From: MA-ANB-1 sp040878225 | GTDB taxonomy: Bacteria; Actinomycetota; Acidimicrobiia; Spongiisociales; ZC4RG35 | Assembly (NCBI GenBank): GCA_040878225.1 | Contig: JBBDMR010000040.1 | Span: 1-31,267, forward strand | DNA length: 31,267 nt | Direction: 5' to 3' | In this document: piece by piece, positions 23,428-31,189 of the stretch | Numbering within the stretch: position 1 is the stretch's first letter | How the letters are laid out: every line of letters begins with the position of its first letter | Notes under the pieces: model-generated | The model's input: the letters and a program-made list of their open reading frames with translations, nothing else | What the model was told of the DNA's origin: nothing | Database searches by the model: none | Made by a program: the position numbers and the translations under genes

Positions 23428-24269
23428 GGCTCCATGTATGCGGGAGCCGGGGCTCGACTCCGTCGCCCGGCATCGAATTCGCGAGATATGGAGGTCACAC
23501 TTCGTGTATCGCCGTGGAGGGCATCGACGGACGCCCAGACCTCATCATCGACGCCGGCACGGGATTGCGCGTTGCCGACGGACTCTTCGGGGGCCGCCCC
23601 TTCGAGGGAGCGATCGTGCTGGGACATCTGCACTGGGATCACACCCACGGTCTGCCGTTCTTCCGAGCGGGTGATCGGGATGACGCCCGGGTCGACGTCT
23701 ATGTCCCGGCTCAGGACCTGGACCCCCTCGCGGCGCTGGAGAGAATGATGAGCCCCCCGAACTTCCCGATCACCCCAGCCGAGCTGAAAGGCAGGTGGTC
23801 CTTCCTCACTCTGGAGGAAGGACTCCACCAGATCGGACGTTACGAGGTGACAGCCAGGGAGATCCCCCACAAAGGCGGGCGAACCTTCGGATACAGGATT
23901 GACGACGGCAGCGCTTCGATCGCCTACCTCTCAGATCATCACCCCCTACTGATTGGGGCCGGGCCCGACGGGCACGGGGTCGTGCACGGGGCAGCGCTGG
24001 ACCTTGCGGCCGGCGTCGATCTGTTGATCCACGATGCCCAGATTGTCGGAGAAGACTGGCCGGCGCGAACGCTGCTCGGGCACTCAACGCCCACCTATGC
24101 CACCCGACTTGCCCGGGAGGCGAACGCGCAGAAAGTCCTGCTCTTCCACCACGATCCCGCCAGTACCGACGACGAACTCGACGAGCTGGCAGCAGCCTGG
24201 GCCGACGCGTCCGAGCCCGATGTCTGGGTGGCCCGACAGGGGATGACTCTCGATGTCGGCGCCCACTGA
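23424..24269 (+). CDS. MBL-fold metallohydrolase (possible cyclic-nucleotide phosphodiesterase)
   Basis: Soluble enzyme of 281 residues starting at the ATG that overlaps the previous stop. The opening GSRGSTPSPGIEFARYGGHTS is typical of one clade of metallo-beta-lactamase-fold hydrolases. The metal motif is H68-L-H70-W-D72-H73 (GHLHWDHTHG); further probable ligands lie in YLSDHHP and LIHDAQ, and a late LFHHDP His completes the set. The family includes phosphodiesterases and nucleases. Cyclic-nucleotide hydrolysis is inferred from its place between a cNMP-binding protein and a class III cyclase, not from a diagnostic residue. The 3' end overlaps the cyclase gene by 17 bases. Confidence 0.82.
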   Translation: MRLHVCGSRGSTPSPGIEFARYGGHTSCIAVEGIDGRPDLIIDAGTGLRVADGLFGGRPFEGAIVLGHLHWDHTHGLPFFRAGDRDDARVDVYVPAQDLDPLAALERMMSPPNFPITPAELKGRWSFLTLEEGLHQIGRYEVTAREIPHKGGRTFGYRIDDGSASIAYLSDHHPLLIGAGPDGHGVVHGAALDLAAGVDLLIHDAQIVGEDWPARTLLGHSTPTYATRLAREANAQKVLLFHHDPASTDDELDELAAAWADASEPDVWVARQGMTLDVGAH

Positions 24270-27200
24270 GCTGGCCAGCGGCCTCGAGCCGTACGTGCCA
24301 AACCTCCTAGCCGACTGGGTGGGTAAGATCCCCGGCCATCGGGTGGTCGAAGGCACCCTCCTCTACGCCGACGTGTCGGGATTCACACGGCTCAGCGAGC
24401 GGCTGGCCCGGCGCGGGAGATCTGGAGCAGAGGAGATAACCGCCACCATCTCAGATGTGTGGCAGTCGTTGCTCTCGGTCACCGGAGATGGCGACGCGCT
24501 CAAGTTCGCCGGCGATGCCCTGATCATCTTCTTCGACGGACCCGACCACGCAGGTAGGGCGTGTGCGGCGGCTCTGGCCATGCAAGAGGCCCTGGCGACC
24601 TGTGCGAGCATCCCTGTCGGACGAGGATCGGTGCGTCTCCGTATGTCGATAGGCATCCACACGGGCCGGTTTCACATGATGGCTGTCGGCGATGGTCACG
24701 TCGACCTCTTGATCCTGGGTGAAGCGGCCTCCCGCACCGTGCTTACCGAGGAGGCGGCAGGTGCAGGCGAAGTGTTGGTCAGCCACGAGACGGCCACCCG
24801 CCTGGGTGACAGGCTCGAGGCGAGAGGTGAGAGGGAGACAGGGGTCCTGATCCGCGAGGTGGCCGGCGTCTCCGAGGTGGTCCCGGATGAGTCGTCCCAC
24901 ACACGACCGCCCGACCTCTTCGTCTCACCCCTTCTACGTGACCGGCTCGGAGCAGACATCGCCTTTGAACATCGGCGGGTGACCATCGGATTCTGCCAGG
25001 TGGGTGGTATCGATCGAATGCTGGAGCAACGTGGCGAAGAAGCAGTCTTCGACGAGATGCAGCGGTTCGTGAGGCACCTCATGAACCTCCTCGACGCGCA
25101 CGGAGTCCTGCTCAGCTCCTGTGATCTCAGTCAGGACGGAGTGGTCTTCATGCTCACGAGCGGGGCGCCTGACGCGGGAGATGGCGACCACGCCAGCCGC
25201 ATGATGCATCTCGCCACCCAACTGTTGGCTGATTCGAGATCCCTCGAGGCGCGGATGGGGATCAACTCTGGGCATGTCTTCGTCGGCCCGGTTGGGCCCC
25301 CGCGTCGGCGGGCCTATGTCACGATGGGTGACACCACCAACCTGGCCGCCCGCGTCATGGCCAAGGCGGCCTGGGGCCAGATTCTGGTCACTGCATCCTC
25401 GATCGACGTCGCCAATGATCGCTTCATAGGCCGGGAGGTCCCTCCCTTCGAAGTGAAGGGGAAGCGGCGTGCCGTGAAGGCAATGGCGATCGAGGCCTTC
25501 GGTGCCCCGCCGGAGCCCCGTTCGGTCTCGACGGGACCGTTCGTCGGTCGCGACGGCGAGCTGGCTCTGCTCCAGAACTCTCTCGAATCGGCGCTCTCCG
25601 GAAGTGGTCGTGTCGTGGAGATCCTGGGCGAGCAGGGTGTAGGGAAGTCACGCCTCGTAGCAGAATTCCGCTCGTCGACCGGAGATGCGAGTTGGGTGAC
25701 TGCGGCATGTGATCCTTTCGAGCGCACCACCCCCTATCAGACGGCGCGCCTCCTGCTGCGGTGGGTAATGGGCATCGAGCGGGACGCGACGGCGATTGAA
25801 GCCGGAACGCGTCTCAAGGCCATCGTGGAGGAACACGCTCCAGATCTCCTGCCCTGGCTCCCTCTGATCGCGGTGATCGTCGACGCAGAGGTCGCGACCA
25901 CGGAAGAGTCGAGCAAGGTGGATCCTCGGTTCCGCCGGGTAAAGGCGCAACAGGTGGTCGCAGATCTGATGGAGGCGATAGGCCGAAAGCCGGCAGTGGT
26001 GTCAATCGAGGATGCCGAGCATATGGACGACGCCTCGGCGGAGCTCATCTCGGAGCTACTGGGCCGTATCGACGATCATCGCTGGCTGGTCTTGATCACG
26101 AGGACGCCCGGGAACGTGGGATTACACCACGGGCGTGGGTATCAAGCGACAGTCATCGACCTTCACCCCCTCGACCACACCCGAGCCTCCGAGCTCGCCC
26201 GTCGGATGGCCGAGAAATCGCCGGTGCCACCCCATCTCCTCCCCGAGATAGTGGACAGGGCAGCCGGGAACCCTCTGTTCCTCTCGGAGATGCTGGCCCA
26301 TGCCGGGACGGAGATACCGCACTCGGTAGAGGACATCGTCGCGGTGCGCATCGATGCTCTGTCGCCGCCCGATCGGAGTGCCCTTCGCCATCTCGCTGTT
26401 CTCGGAGAGCACTTCGATCTCGGGCTCGTCGAATCGGTACTGGGCGACCGAGGAGTCGCGCCGGACGACGACGACCTGTGGCGCCGTCTCAGGGGCTTCG
26501 TCGACGTTGGGGGAGGGGAGGTCGCTTTCGCCAATCCGCTGGTACGCCAGGTCGCCTACGACGGGCTCCCCTACCGGGCCCGTCGCGAGATCCACGGGCG
26601 AGTGGCCGACGCCCTGGGCCATGCGAGACGGGATCAGCTTCCCTTCCACCTGGTCGCAGCAGAGCGTTGGCAGGAGGCCTGGCAAGCAGCCCGTCGGGCC
26701 GCCGATCGAGCCAGAGACGCGGCAGCCAACGCGGTGGCCGGCGAGCTCTACGAGCTGGCATTGAGAGCGGCGGAGAACATCGACGATATCGACGACCACG
26801 AAGTGAGCCGTGTGGCCGAAGACGCTGCTCGGGTTTGGGCACGGGCAGGGGTGGCGGATCATGCCTTGGATGCGTTGCGAGTGGCCATCGCCAAGGCAAA
26901 AGACCCGATCGAACAACTCGAGCTGGAGGGCCTCCGCGCTTCGGTGCACGAAGGCGCCGGGCGCTACCCGCAGGCATTGAGGTTGTTCGCAACCTCCCTT
27001 ACCCGTCTCGACGACGTCGATGCGCCCGGCGTGGACCGCGCCCGAGCTGCGCTCCACGCCGGCTACGCATCCACGCGGCTCCTGCAGGGCCGATTCGACG
27101 AGGCACAACAAAACGCCGAGGCCGCGGTTTCCTCTGCGGAGGCGGCCGGGGACCGACGGCTGCAAGCGCGTGGCCTTCATCTCCTCGACCGAATCCATGC

Positions 27201-27882
27201 GGCAGCCGGGGATTTCGCGCGCGCCCAGTACTACCGGGATGCGGCGTTGCCGATCTTCGCCGAGCTGGGCGACCTGGCCGCCCAGGGAACGGTGCTGCAT
27301 GACCTCGCGGCCGATGCCCACCGCAGTGGACGGTTGGCCGAAGCGGTGTGGCTGTACCAACGGGCGGCCGACGCACGTTCTCAAGCGGGCGACGTAGTTC
27401 GGGCAGCCGCCACCATCAACTCTCTCGGGCAGGTCGAGCAAGCATTGGGAATGCTCGATTCGGCCGAACAGCGATTTACCGAGGCTCTGCGGAACTGGCG
27501 TGGTGCCCGGTCGCCCCAGGGTGTCGCCGAGGCAACGATAAACCTGGGGGAACTCCGGATCGCACAGGGTCGGGATGAGGAGGCGAGAGAGCTGCTCGAG
27601 GATGCGGAGCGGCTCGCATTCGATCTCGGTTTGGACGACATCCTGGCTCGGGGGCAAGTTGCGCTTGCGGAGGCCTACATGGCGGTTGGCCGATACGTCG
27701 AGGCCTGGGAGAGAGCTACGGGCGCGCTGCAGCGTACGCCCGTCTCATCGCTCGCGAGCCGTGCCAGATCGGCCCGAGCAGAGGCCCTGGAGGCGACGGG
27801 AAGCACCGAACGCGCCAGCATCGAGCGAGAGTTGGCACTCTCCCTTGGCGGGCCGCCCGGATCGGACTCGACTCGTGATTGA
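24253..27882 (+). CDS. Double-CHD class III nucleotidyl cyclase with AAA ATPase and TPR region
   Basis: Cytoplasmic protein of 1209 residues with the layout of soluble adenylyl cyclases. CHD1 (about residues 30-190) has the metal Asp D40 in YADVSGFT and K84/D88 in LKFAGDA, but GEAASRT in place of the catalytic Asn/Arg motif. CHD2 (about 236-415) lacks the first metal Asp (IGFCQVGG) but keeps N363 and R367 in MGDTTNLAARV. The two halves therefore complement each other and could build one active site, as in sAC. A STAND-type ATPase follows, with Walker A GEQGVGKS (about 459-466), and TPR-like repeats fill roughly 830-1200. The start is the ATG inside the MBL gene end. The likely product is cAMP. 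The ATPase/TPR part may sense protein partners. Confidence 0.9.
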   Translation: MSAPTELASGLEPYVPNLLADWVGKIPGHRVVEGTLLYADVSGFTRLSERLARRGRSGAEEITATISDVWQSLLSVTGDGDALKFAGDALIIFFDGPDHAGRACAAALAMQEALATCASIPVGRGSVRLRMSIGIHTGRFHMMAVGDGHVDLLILGEAASRTVLTEEAAGAGEVLVSHETATRLGDRLEARGERETGVLIREVAGVSEVVPDESSHTRPPDLFVSPLLRDRLGADIAFEHRRVTIGFCQVGGIDRMLEQRGEEAVFDEMQRFVRHLMNLLDAHGVLLSSCDLSQDGVVFMLTSGAPDAGDGDHASRMMHLATQLLADSRSLEARMGINSGHVFVGPVGPPRRRAYVTMGDTTNLAARVMAKAAWGQILVTASSIDVANDRFIGREVPPFEVKGKRRAVKAMAIEAFGAPPEPRSVSTGPFVGRDGELALLQNSLESALSGSGRVVEILGEQGVGKSRLVAEFRSSTGDASWVTAACDPFERTTPYQTARLLLRWVMGIERDATAIEAGTRLKAIVEEHAPDLLPWLPLIAVIVDAEVATTEESSKVDPRFRRVKAQQVVADLMEAIGRKPAVVSIEDAEHMDDASAELISELLGRIDDHRWLVLITRTPGNVGLHHGRGYQATVIDLHPLDHTRASELARRMAEKSPVPPHLLPEIVDRAAGNPLFLSEMLAHAGTEIPHSVEDIVAVRIDALSPPDRSALRHLAVLGEHFDLGLVESVLGDRGVAPDDDDLWRRLRGFVDVGGGEVAFANPLVRQVAYDGLPYRARREIHGRVADALGHARRDQLPFHLVAAERWQEAWQAARRAADRARDAAANAVAGELYELALRAAENIDDIDDHEVSRVAEDAARVWARAGVADHALDALRVAIAKAKDPIEQLELEGLRASVHEGAGRYPQALRLFATSLTRLDDVDAPGVDRARAALHAGYASTRLLQGRFDEAQQNAEAAVSSAEAAGDRRLQARGLHLLDRIHAAAGDFARAQYYRDAALPIFAELGDLAAQGTVLHDLAADAHRSGRLAEAVWLYQRAADARSQAGDVVRAAATINSLGQVEQALGMLDSAEQRFTEALRNWRGARSPQGVAEATINLGELRIAQGRDEEARELLEDAERLAFDLGLDDILARGQVALAEAYMAVGRYVEAWERATGALQRTPVSSLASRARSARAEALEATGSTERASIERELALSLGGPPGSDSTRD

Positions 27883-27987
27883 CGTGTTTGGTGACGGGTG
27901 CAGCGTGGCAAGCATCTATGGTCGCGAGCAGGCAATCCTTCTAACTCGTGGTCACGAAGCTTCGCGAGGATCACCCACTACCTTCTG

Positions 27988-28018
27988 TCGTAACGCTCCC
28001 GTATCGGCTCTTTACCAT
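27988..28018 (+). promoter_or_regulatory. Candidate SARP operator and -10 before the SRPBCC/SpoIIE operon
   Basis: TCGTAACgctcCCGTATC (27988-28005) has heptamers 11 bp apart. Seven bases later TACCAT (28013-28018) fits a TAnnnT -10 element, close to the roughly 8-bp spacing described for SARP promoters. The rest of the 165-base gap shows no other signal I can support. Confidence 0.55.
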
Positions 28019-28047
28019 TCTCCTACAGACGAGGAAGTCAGGATCTA

Positions 28048-28545
28048 ATGGCCTATTACAAGTTCCAGAGCGAATGGGCGTTGACCGCTGCGGTTGGCCG
28101 GGTATTCGAATTGGCATGTCACCCTGAGGACTTTTCCACGTGGTGGCCGTCGGTGAAGGTATCCCAGCTGCTCGAGGAAGGCGATGAGGACGGTGTCGGA
28201 GCTCGTGCCGCCTACACCCTGCGCAGCCCGCTCCTCTATTCGATGAGATTCGTGACTACGACCGTTGAGATTCAACGCCCTAGCCGAATCCACGCCTTGG
28301 TACGGGGTGACCTCGTCGGCACCGGCACATACCTCTTGGAAGGTGATGAAAATCGCACGCAGGTTCGCTTTGTGTGGAGTGTCTCCACAACCAAGACCTG
28401 GATGAACTTGTTCGCCCCCCTGGCCCGGCCAGTCTTCGTCTGGGCCCATCAGCGTGTGATGCAAAGAGGCGCCGTGGCGATGGCGAAACACCTCGGTGCG
28501 ACCTTGCTCTCCACCAGCACCGCAGTTCCGAGCGACCGGCGGTGA
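28048..28545 (+). CDS. SRPBCC (START-like) family protein
   Basis: Protein of 165 residues with the helix-grip layout of SRPBCC/polyketide-cyclase-like proteins. An opening strand (YYKFQSEWALTA) leads to VFELACHPEDFSTWWPSV, the usual helix and W-rich edge of the cavity; later strands include VRFVWSVSTT, and a long C-terminal helix contains HQRVMQRGAVAMAKHL. These proteins bind hydrophobic ligands in an internal pocket; the ligand here is unknown. AGGA is placed suitably before the ATG. It leads the operon with the SpoIIE phosphatase, 42 bases away, so it might supply a lipid or small-molecule signal to partner switching. That is inference. Confidence 0.82.
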   Translation: MAYYKFQSEWALTAAVGRVFELACHPEDFSTWWPSVKVSQLLEEGDEDGVGARAAYTLRSPLLYSMRFVTTTVEIQRPSRIHALVRGDLVGTGTYLLEGDENRTQVRFVWSVSTTKTWMNLFAPLARPVFVWAHQRVMQRGAVAMAKHLGATLLSTSTAVPSDRR

Positions 28546-28587
28546 CTGTATGAGACTGCAACTGTCCGATTCGACGGGAGGAACAAC

Positions 28588-30177
28588 ATGGCGCAGTTGA
28601 GACGACGTCGACGCGGCGAGAGGCTCGAGGAGACTCCGGCACCGGAGCTAGCGCCGCAGACGAGACTCATCGACTCCGTAGAGATCCCCCAAGGCGATCC
28701 CCTGGAGTCGGTCATGTTAACGGCAGGAGGGCCGGTTGAAATGGCTTCGGTAGAGGCCGAGTCAGAGACGATCACCCATCTGCGCGCTGCCGGTGTCGAG
28801 CTGGTGGTACCGCTCATCGGCCAGGGTGAGCTGTTGGGAGCTCTCTATCTCGGCACGCGTCTGTCCGATCAGCCGTATTCGAGCGACGATCGCCGTCTTC
28901 TTGGCAGCCTGGCCTCCCAGGTAGCCCCGGCGATGAAGGTAGCGCAACTGGTTCGAGAGCAGCAGGCCGAGGCGAAGGAGCGGGAGCGAATCGAACAGGA
29001 GCTCAAGGTCGCCGCTCTAATTCAACAGACCCTGCTCCCGAAGGAACTTCCCGCCATCGCAGGGTGGGGTGTTGATGCTTTCTATCGCCCCGCCCGTGCA
29101 GTAGGAGGTGACTTCTACGACTTCATTGAGCTAAGTGACGGGCGACTAGGAGTGGTCATTGGCGACGTCACTGACAAGGGTGTTCCCGCGGCGCTGGTGA
29201 TGGCCACATGCCGTTCGATGCTTCGAGGCGCCGCCCAGGGGAATGAAACGCCGGCAGCAGTCCTCGCCGAGGTGAATGACAATCTCGTTCCCCAGATCCC
29301 CCCGGGCATGTTCGTCACCTGTCTCTACGCCATCGTCGACACGGCAGCCGGGGACGTTGTGTTCGCCAACGCCGGACACAATCTTCCCTACGTGAGGACT
29401 TCGGACGGGGTCGTCGAGTTGCGCGCCACGGGAATGCCTCTCGGGCTCATGGCCCGGATGGACTACGAAGAGAAGACCTACCGCCTGGAACATGGTGATG
29501 TCATGGTGCTCACCTCCGATGGCATCACCGAAGCGCACAACGCCGAAGGCGAGATGTACGGATTTGCTCGACTGATGGGACAGGTGGCCAAGAAGACGAA
29601 AAATGACGATCTCGTCGCTTCGCTGGTCGATGATCTCGAAAAGTGGAACGGTCCCGGTTCCGAGCAGGAGGACGACATCACCCTGGTCGTGGTGCGTCGA
29701 ACCGCATCGGCTGAGAAGTCTGCTTCCGCCTTCGGCGACCATCCCGACGTGAACCGGCTGGTCTCGTTCCGTCTTCCGAGTGTCGAGGGCAACGAGCGGC
29801 TGGCCATCGACACCGTGCTCGAGGCGGTGGCACCACTCGGCCTCAGTCCAAGTCGGCTCGAGCGTCTCAAGACAGCGGTAGGGGAGACGGTGATGAACGC
29901 CATCGAGCACGGCAACCAGAACGATCCGGCTATCGACGTCGGAGTAGAGGTGTCGACGACGGTGTCGTTCCTGACGGTAAGGGTCACCGATCAGGGCGGT
30001 GACACTGAGATCCCAGATGCCGAGACCCCCGATATCGAGGCCAAAATCGCAGGTGAGCAGACCCCGAGGGGCTGGGGCCTCTTCCTCGTTTCCGAGATGG
30101 TCGACGAGGTCAGACGGTCCACAGACAACGGGACCCACGTCGTCGAACTGGTCATGAACCGGGAAGGAGAGATCTGA
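28588..30177 (+). CDS. SpoIIE-type PP2C phosphatase with anti-sigma (HATPase) domain
   Basis: Protein of 529 residues. It begins with the second half of a GAF-like domain (GVELVVPLIGQGELLGALYLGTRL), then a coiled coil (about 118-150, with LIQQTLLPKELP). The PP2C/SpoIIE domain follows, with metal Asp residues D175/D178 in GGDFYDF, D193 in GDVTDKGVPAA, D311 in LTSDGITEA and D362/D363. The C-terminal RsbW-like ATPase carries E433 and N437 (GETVMNAIEHGN) and the G-box RGWGLFLVSEMVDE. One chain can thus dephosphorylate and rephosphorylate a STAS partner. Relatives I know carry a membrane region of the array type upstream of the GAF; that region is absent here. The last base of its stop is the first base of the STAS gene start (TGATG). 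Confidence 0.93.
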   Translation: MAQLRRRRRGERLEETPAPELAPQTRLIDSVEIPQGDPLESVMLTAGGPVEMASVEAESETITHLRAAGVELVVPLIGQGELLGALYLGTRLSDQPYSSDDRRLLGSLASQVAPAMKVAQLVREQQAEAKERERIEQELKVAALIQQTLLPKELPAIAGWGVDAFYRPARAVGGDFYDFIELSDGRLGVVIGDVTDKGVPAALVMATCRSMLRGAAQGNETPAAVLAEVNDNLVPQIPPGMFVTCLYAIVDTAAGDVVFANAGHNLPYVRTSDGVVELRATGMPLGLMARMDYEEKTYRLEHGDVMVLTSDGITEAHNAEGEMYGFARLMGQVAKKTKNDDLVASLVDDLEKWNGPGSEQEDDITLVVVRRTASAEKSASAFGDHPDVNRLVSFRLPSVEGNERLAIDTVLEAVAPLGLSPSRLERLKTAVGETVMNAIEHGNQNDPAIDVGVEVSTTVSFLTVRVTDQGGDTEIPDAETPDIEAKIAGEQTPRGWGLFLVSEMVDEVRRSTDNGTHVVELVMNREGEI

Positions 30178-30512
30178 TGCCAGGCAAGGAACTCACGGCC
30201 AGCGTGGTGAGGAAGGACAGCGGCTCGGTGATTGCCCTGTCCGGAACCGTCGACAAAAACGCCAAAGACCCGATGGAGAACGCATATGAGGAAGCCTCCC
30301 TGGGTAACGGGGAGGTCATCCTCGACTTCAACGAGGTGGACTACATCAACTCAAGCGGTATCGCAGTCCTCGTCGGCATTCTGGCGATGGCACGCGCCGA
30401 AGGGCGAGAAGTAGGGGCGGTAGGGCTGATCGACCACTATCGGGAGGTGTTCCGGATTACCCGTCTCTCCGACTTCATGCAGATCTACGAGAAGGCTCCT
30501 TCCTGGAGCTAG
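30177..30512 (+). CDS. STAS-domain anti-sigma antagonist 1
   Basis: RsbV/SpoIIAA-like protein of 111 residues, translationally coupled to the phosphatase/kinase gene. The core is EVILDFNEVDYINSSGIAVLVGI. S59, the first Ser of NSSG, aligns with the phosphorylated Ser58 of Bacillus SpoIIAA. Expected cycle: phosphorylation by the RsbW-like domain inactivates it, the PP2C domain reactivates it, and it then binds an anti-sigma factor. No sigma factor is encoded nearby, so the final target is elsewhere or is not a sigma factor. Confidence 0.92.
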   Translation: MPGKELTASVVRKDSGSVIALSGTVDKNAKDPMENAYEEASLGNGEVILDFNEVDYINSSGIAVLVGILAMARAEGREVGAVGLIDHYREVFRITRLSDFMQIYEKAPSWS

Positions 30513-30522
30513 GAGGAGAGGA

Positions 30523-30867
30523 ATGGCTGCGAACAACCTGAAAATGGACATTCGCCAGGTCAGCGACGCGGTGCGTGTCATCGACATCAGCGGAGAGATC
30601 ACTGCCTCCTGCGAGGATCAGATCACAAACGCACACGCAGAGGCAGGCGCCGGCGCCGAGGCCGTGATCCTCAACTTCGAGGGTCTGGAGTACATGAACA
30701 GCGGCGGGATCGGCCTTTTGGTGACGACCCTGATCCGCGCTCAGCGGGCGGGACACGACCTGCGCGCTTATGGTTTGAGTGACCACTACCGCCAGATCTT
30801 CTCGCTGACCCGTCTCGACGAGGCGATCAGTCTCTATGACGACGAGGAGGCGGCAGTAGCCGGTTGA
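30523..30867 (+). CDS. STAS-domain anti-sigma antagonist 2
   Basis: Second STAS protein, 114 residues, with AGGAGGAGAGG just before its ATG. The core is AVILNFEGLEYMNSGGIGLLVTTL. The phosphoacceptor S60 is kept, but the following Ser/Thr is Gly, a change that may alter kinase recognition or phosphate stability. Both STAS proteins share the (I/L)DHYR region and the LTRL-like end helix, so they are likely a local duplication. Two paralogues beside one bifunctional kinase/phosphatase suggest branched or competing outputs. Confidence 0.92.
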   Translation: MAANNLKMDIRQVSDAVRVIDISGEITASCEDQITNAHAEAGAGAEAVILNFEGLEYMNSGGIGLLVTTLIRAQRAGHDLRAYGLSDHYRQIFSLTRLDEAISLYDDEEAAVAG

Positions 30868-30922
30868 CGACGGGTCGTGCGGTCCATTGTCGGGGGGGCA
30901 ACGCGGAGGCTCTAGTTGATTT

Positions 30923-30963
30923 GGACCCACGCCTTGAGGGGTTTCATCTGGAAGGGTGGGTCC
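30923..30963. repeat. Inverted repeat beside the tRNA fragment
   Basis: GGACCCAC (30923-30930) and GTGGGTCC (30956-30963) are perfect 8-bp inverted copies 25 bases apart. The right copy is the acceptor end of the tRNA-Lys fragment. It may act as a terminator for an original tRNA gene or mark the recombination edge. Confidence 0.45.
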
Positions 30964-31000
30964 CGAGGGAATCGAACCCTCAACCTTCGGGTTAAAAGCC
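30955..31000 (-). tRNA. 3' fragment of tRNA-Lys(UUU), probable attachment site
   Basis: The minus strand reads from the 3' end of the anticodon stem through loop CTTTTAA (anticodon TTT) and CCCGA to variable loop AGGTT. A complete T-arm (GAGGG, TTCGATT, CCCTC), the acceptor strand GGGACCC and discriminator A follow. The 5' half is absent: the bases before GGCTTTTAA do not pair with CCCGA and no D-arm is seen. Anticodon-loop-to-3'-end fragments are typical att sites left by tyrosine-integrase elements. It is not a functional tRNA gene. Polarity puts the inserted element to the right, where an excisionase-like gene begins. Confidence 0.7.
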
Positions 31001-31063
31001 TTCCAAGGCGACTCTGACGACCAGGACGAAAGCCCTGAAAATGGGCCTTGAACTGGGACTTCG

Positions 31064-31128
31064 TTTTTCGTCCGTGATCCTTGATTCCCGACGTTTCCCG
31101 TCCTCTGACGGACAAAATACGGACAAAA
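31064..31128. repeat. ACGGACAAAA repeats, possible integrase arm sites
   Basis: ACGGACAAAA occurs at 31108-31117 and 31119-31128, 11 bp apart. A near-inverted copy, TTTTCGTCCGT, lies at 31065-31075. Clustered short repeats between an att core and an excisionase-like gene suggest arm-type binding sites. No integrase gene is visible to confirm this. Confidence 0.35.
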
Positions 31129-31189
31129 CTTCGGTTCAGGCTATAAAACCGTTCCATTCTGTCACAACGTTGAGTACCATCGAGTGAGA

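Noticed and set aside
26122..27657. Minus-strand ORF of 511 codons
   Set aside because: Lies wholly opposite the ATPase/TPR part of the cyclase gene; a high-GC shadow without recognisable domains.
31023..31036. AGGACGAAAGCCCT, which on the minus strand resembles the box at 6699
   Set aside because: Lies inside the presumed element edge with no gene start suitably placed on that strand; probably chance.
30955..31060. Complete tRNA or tmRNA gene
   Set aside because: T-arm and acceptor 3' strand are good, but no 5' acceptor strand, D-arm or matching anticodon stem is present upstream, and no tag reading frame is seen.
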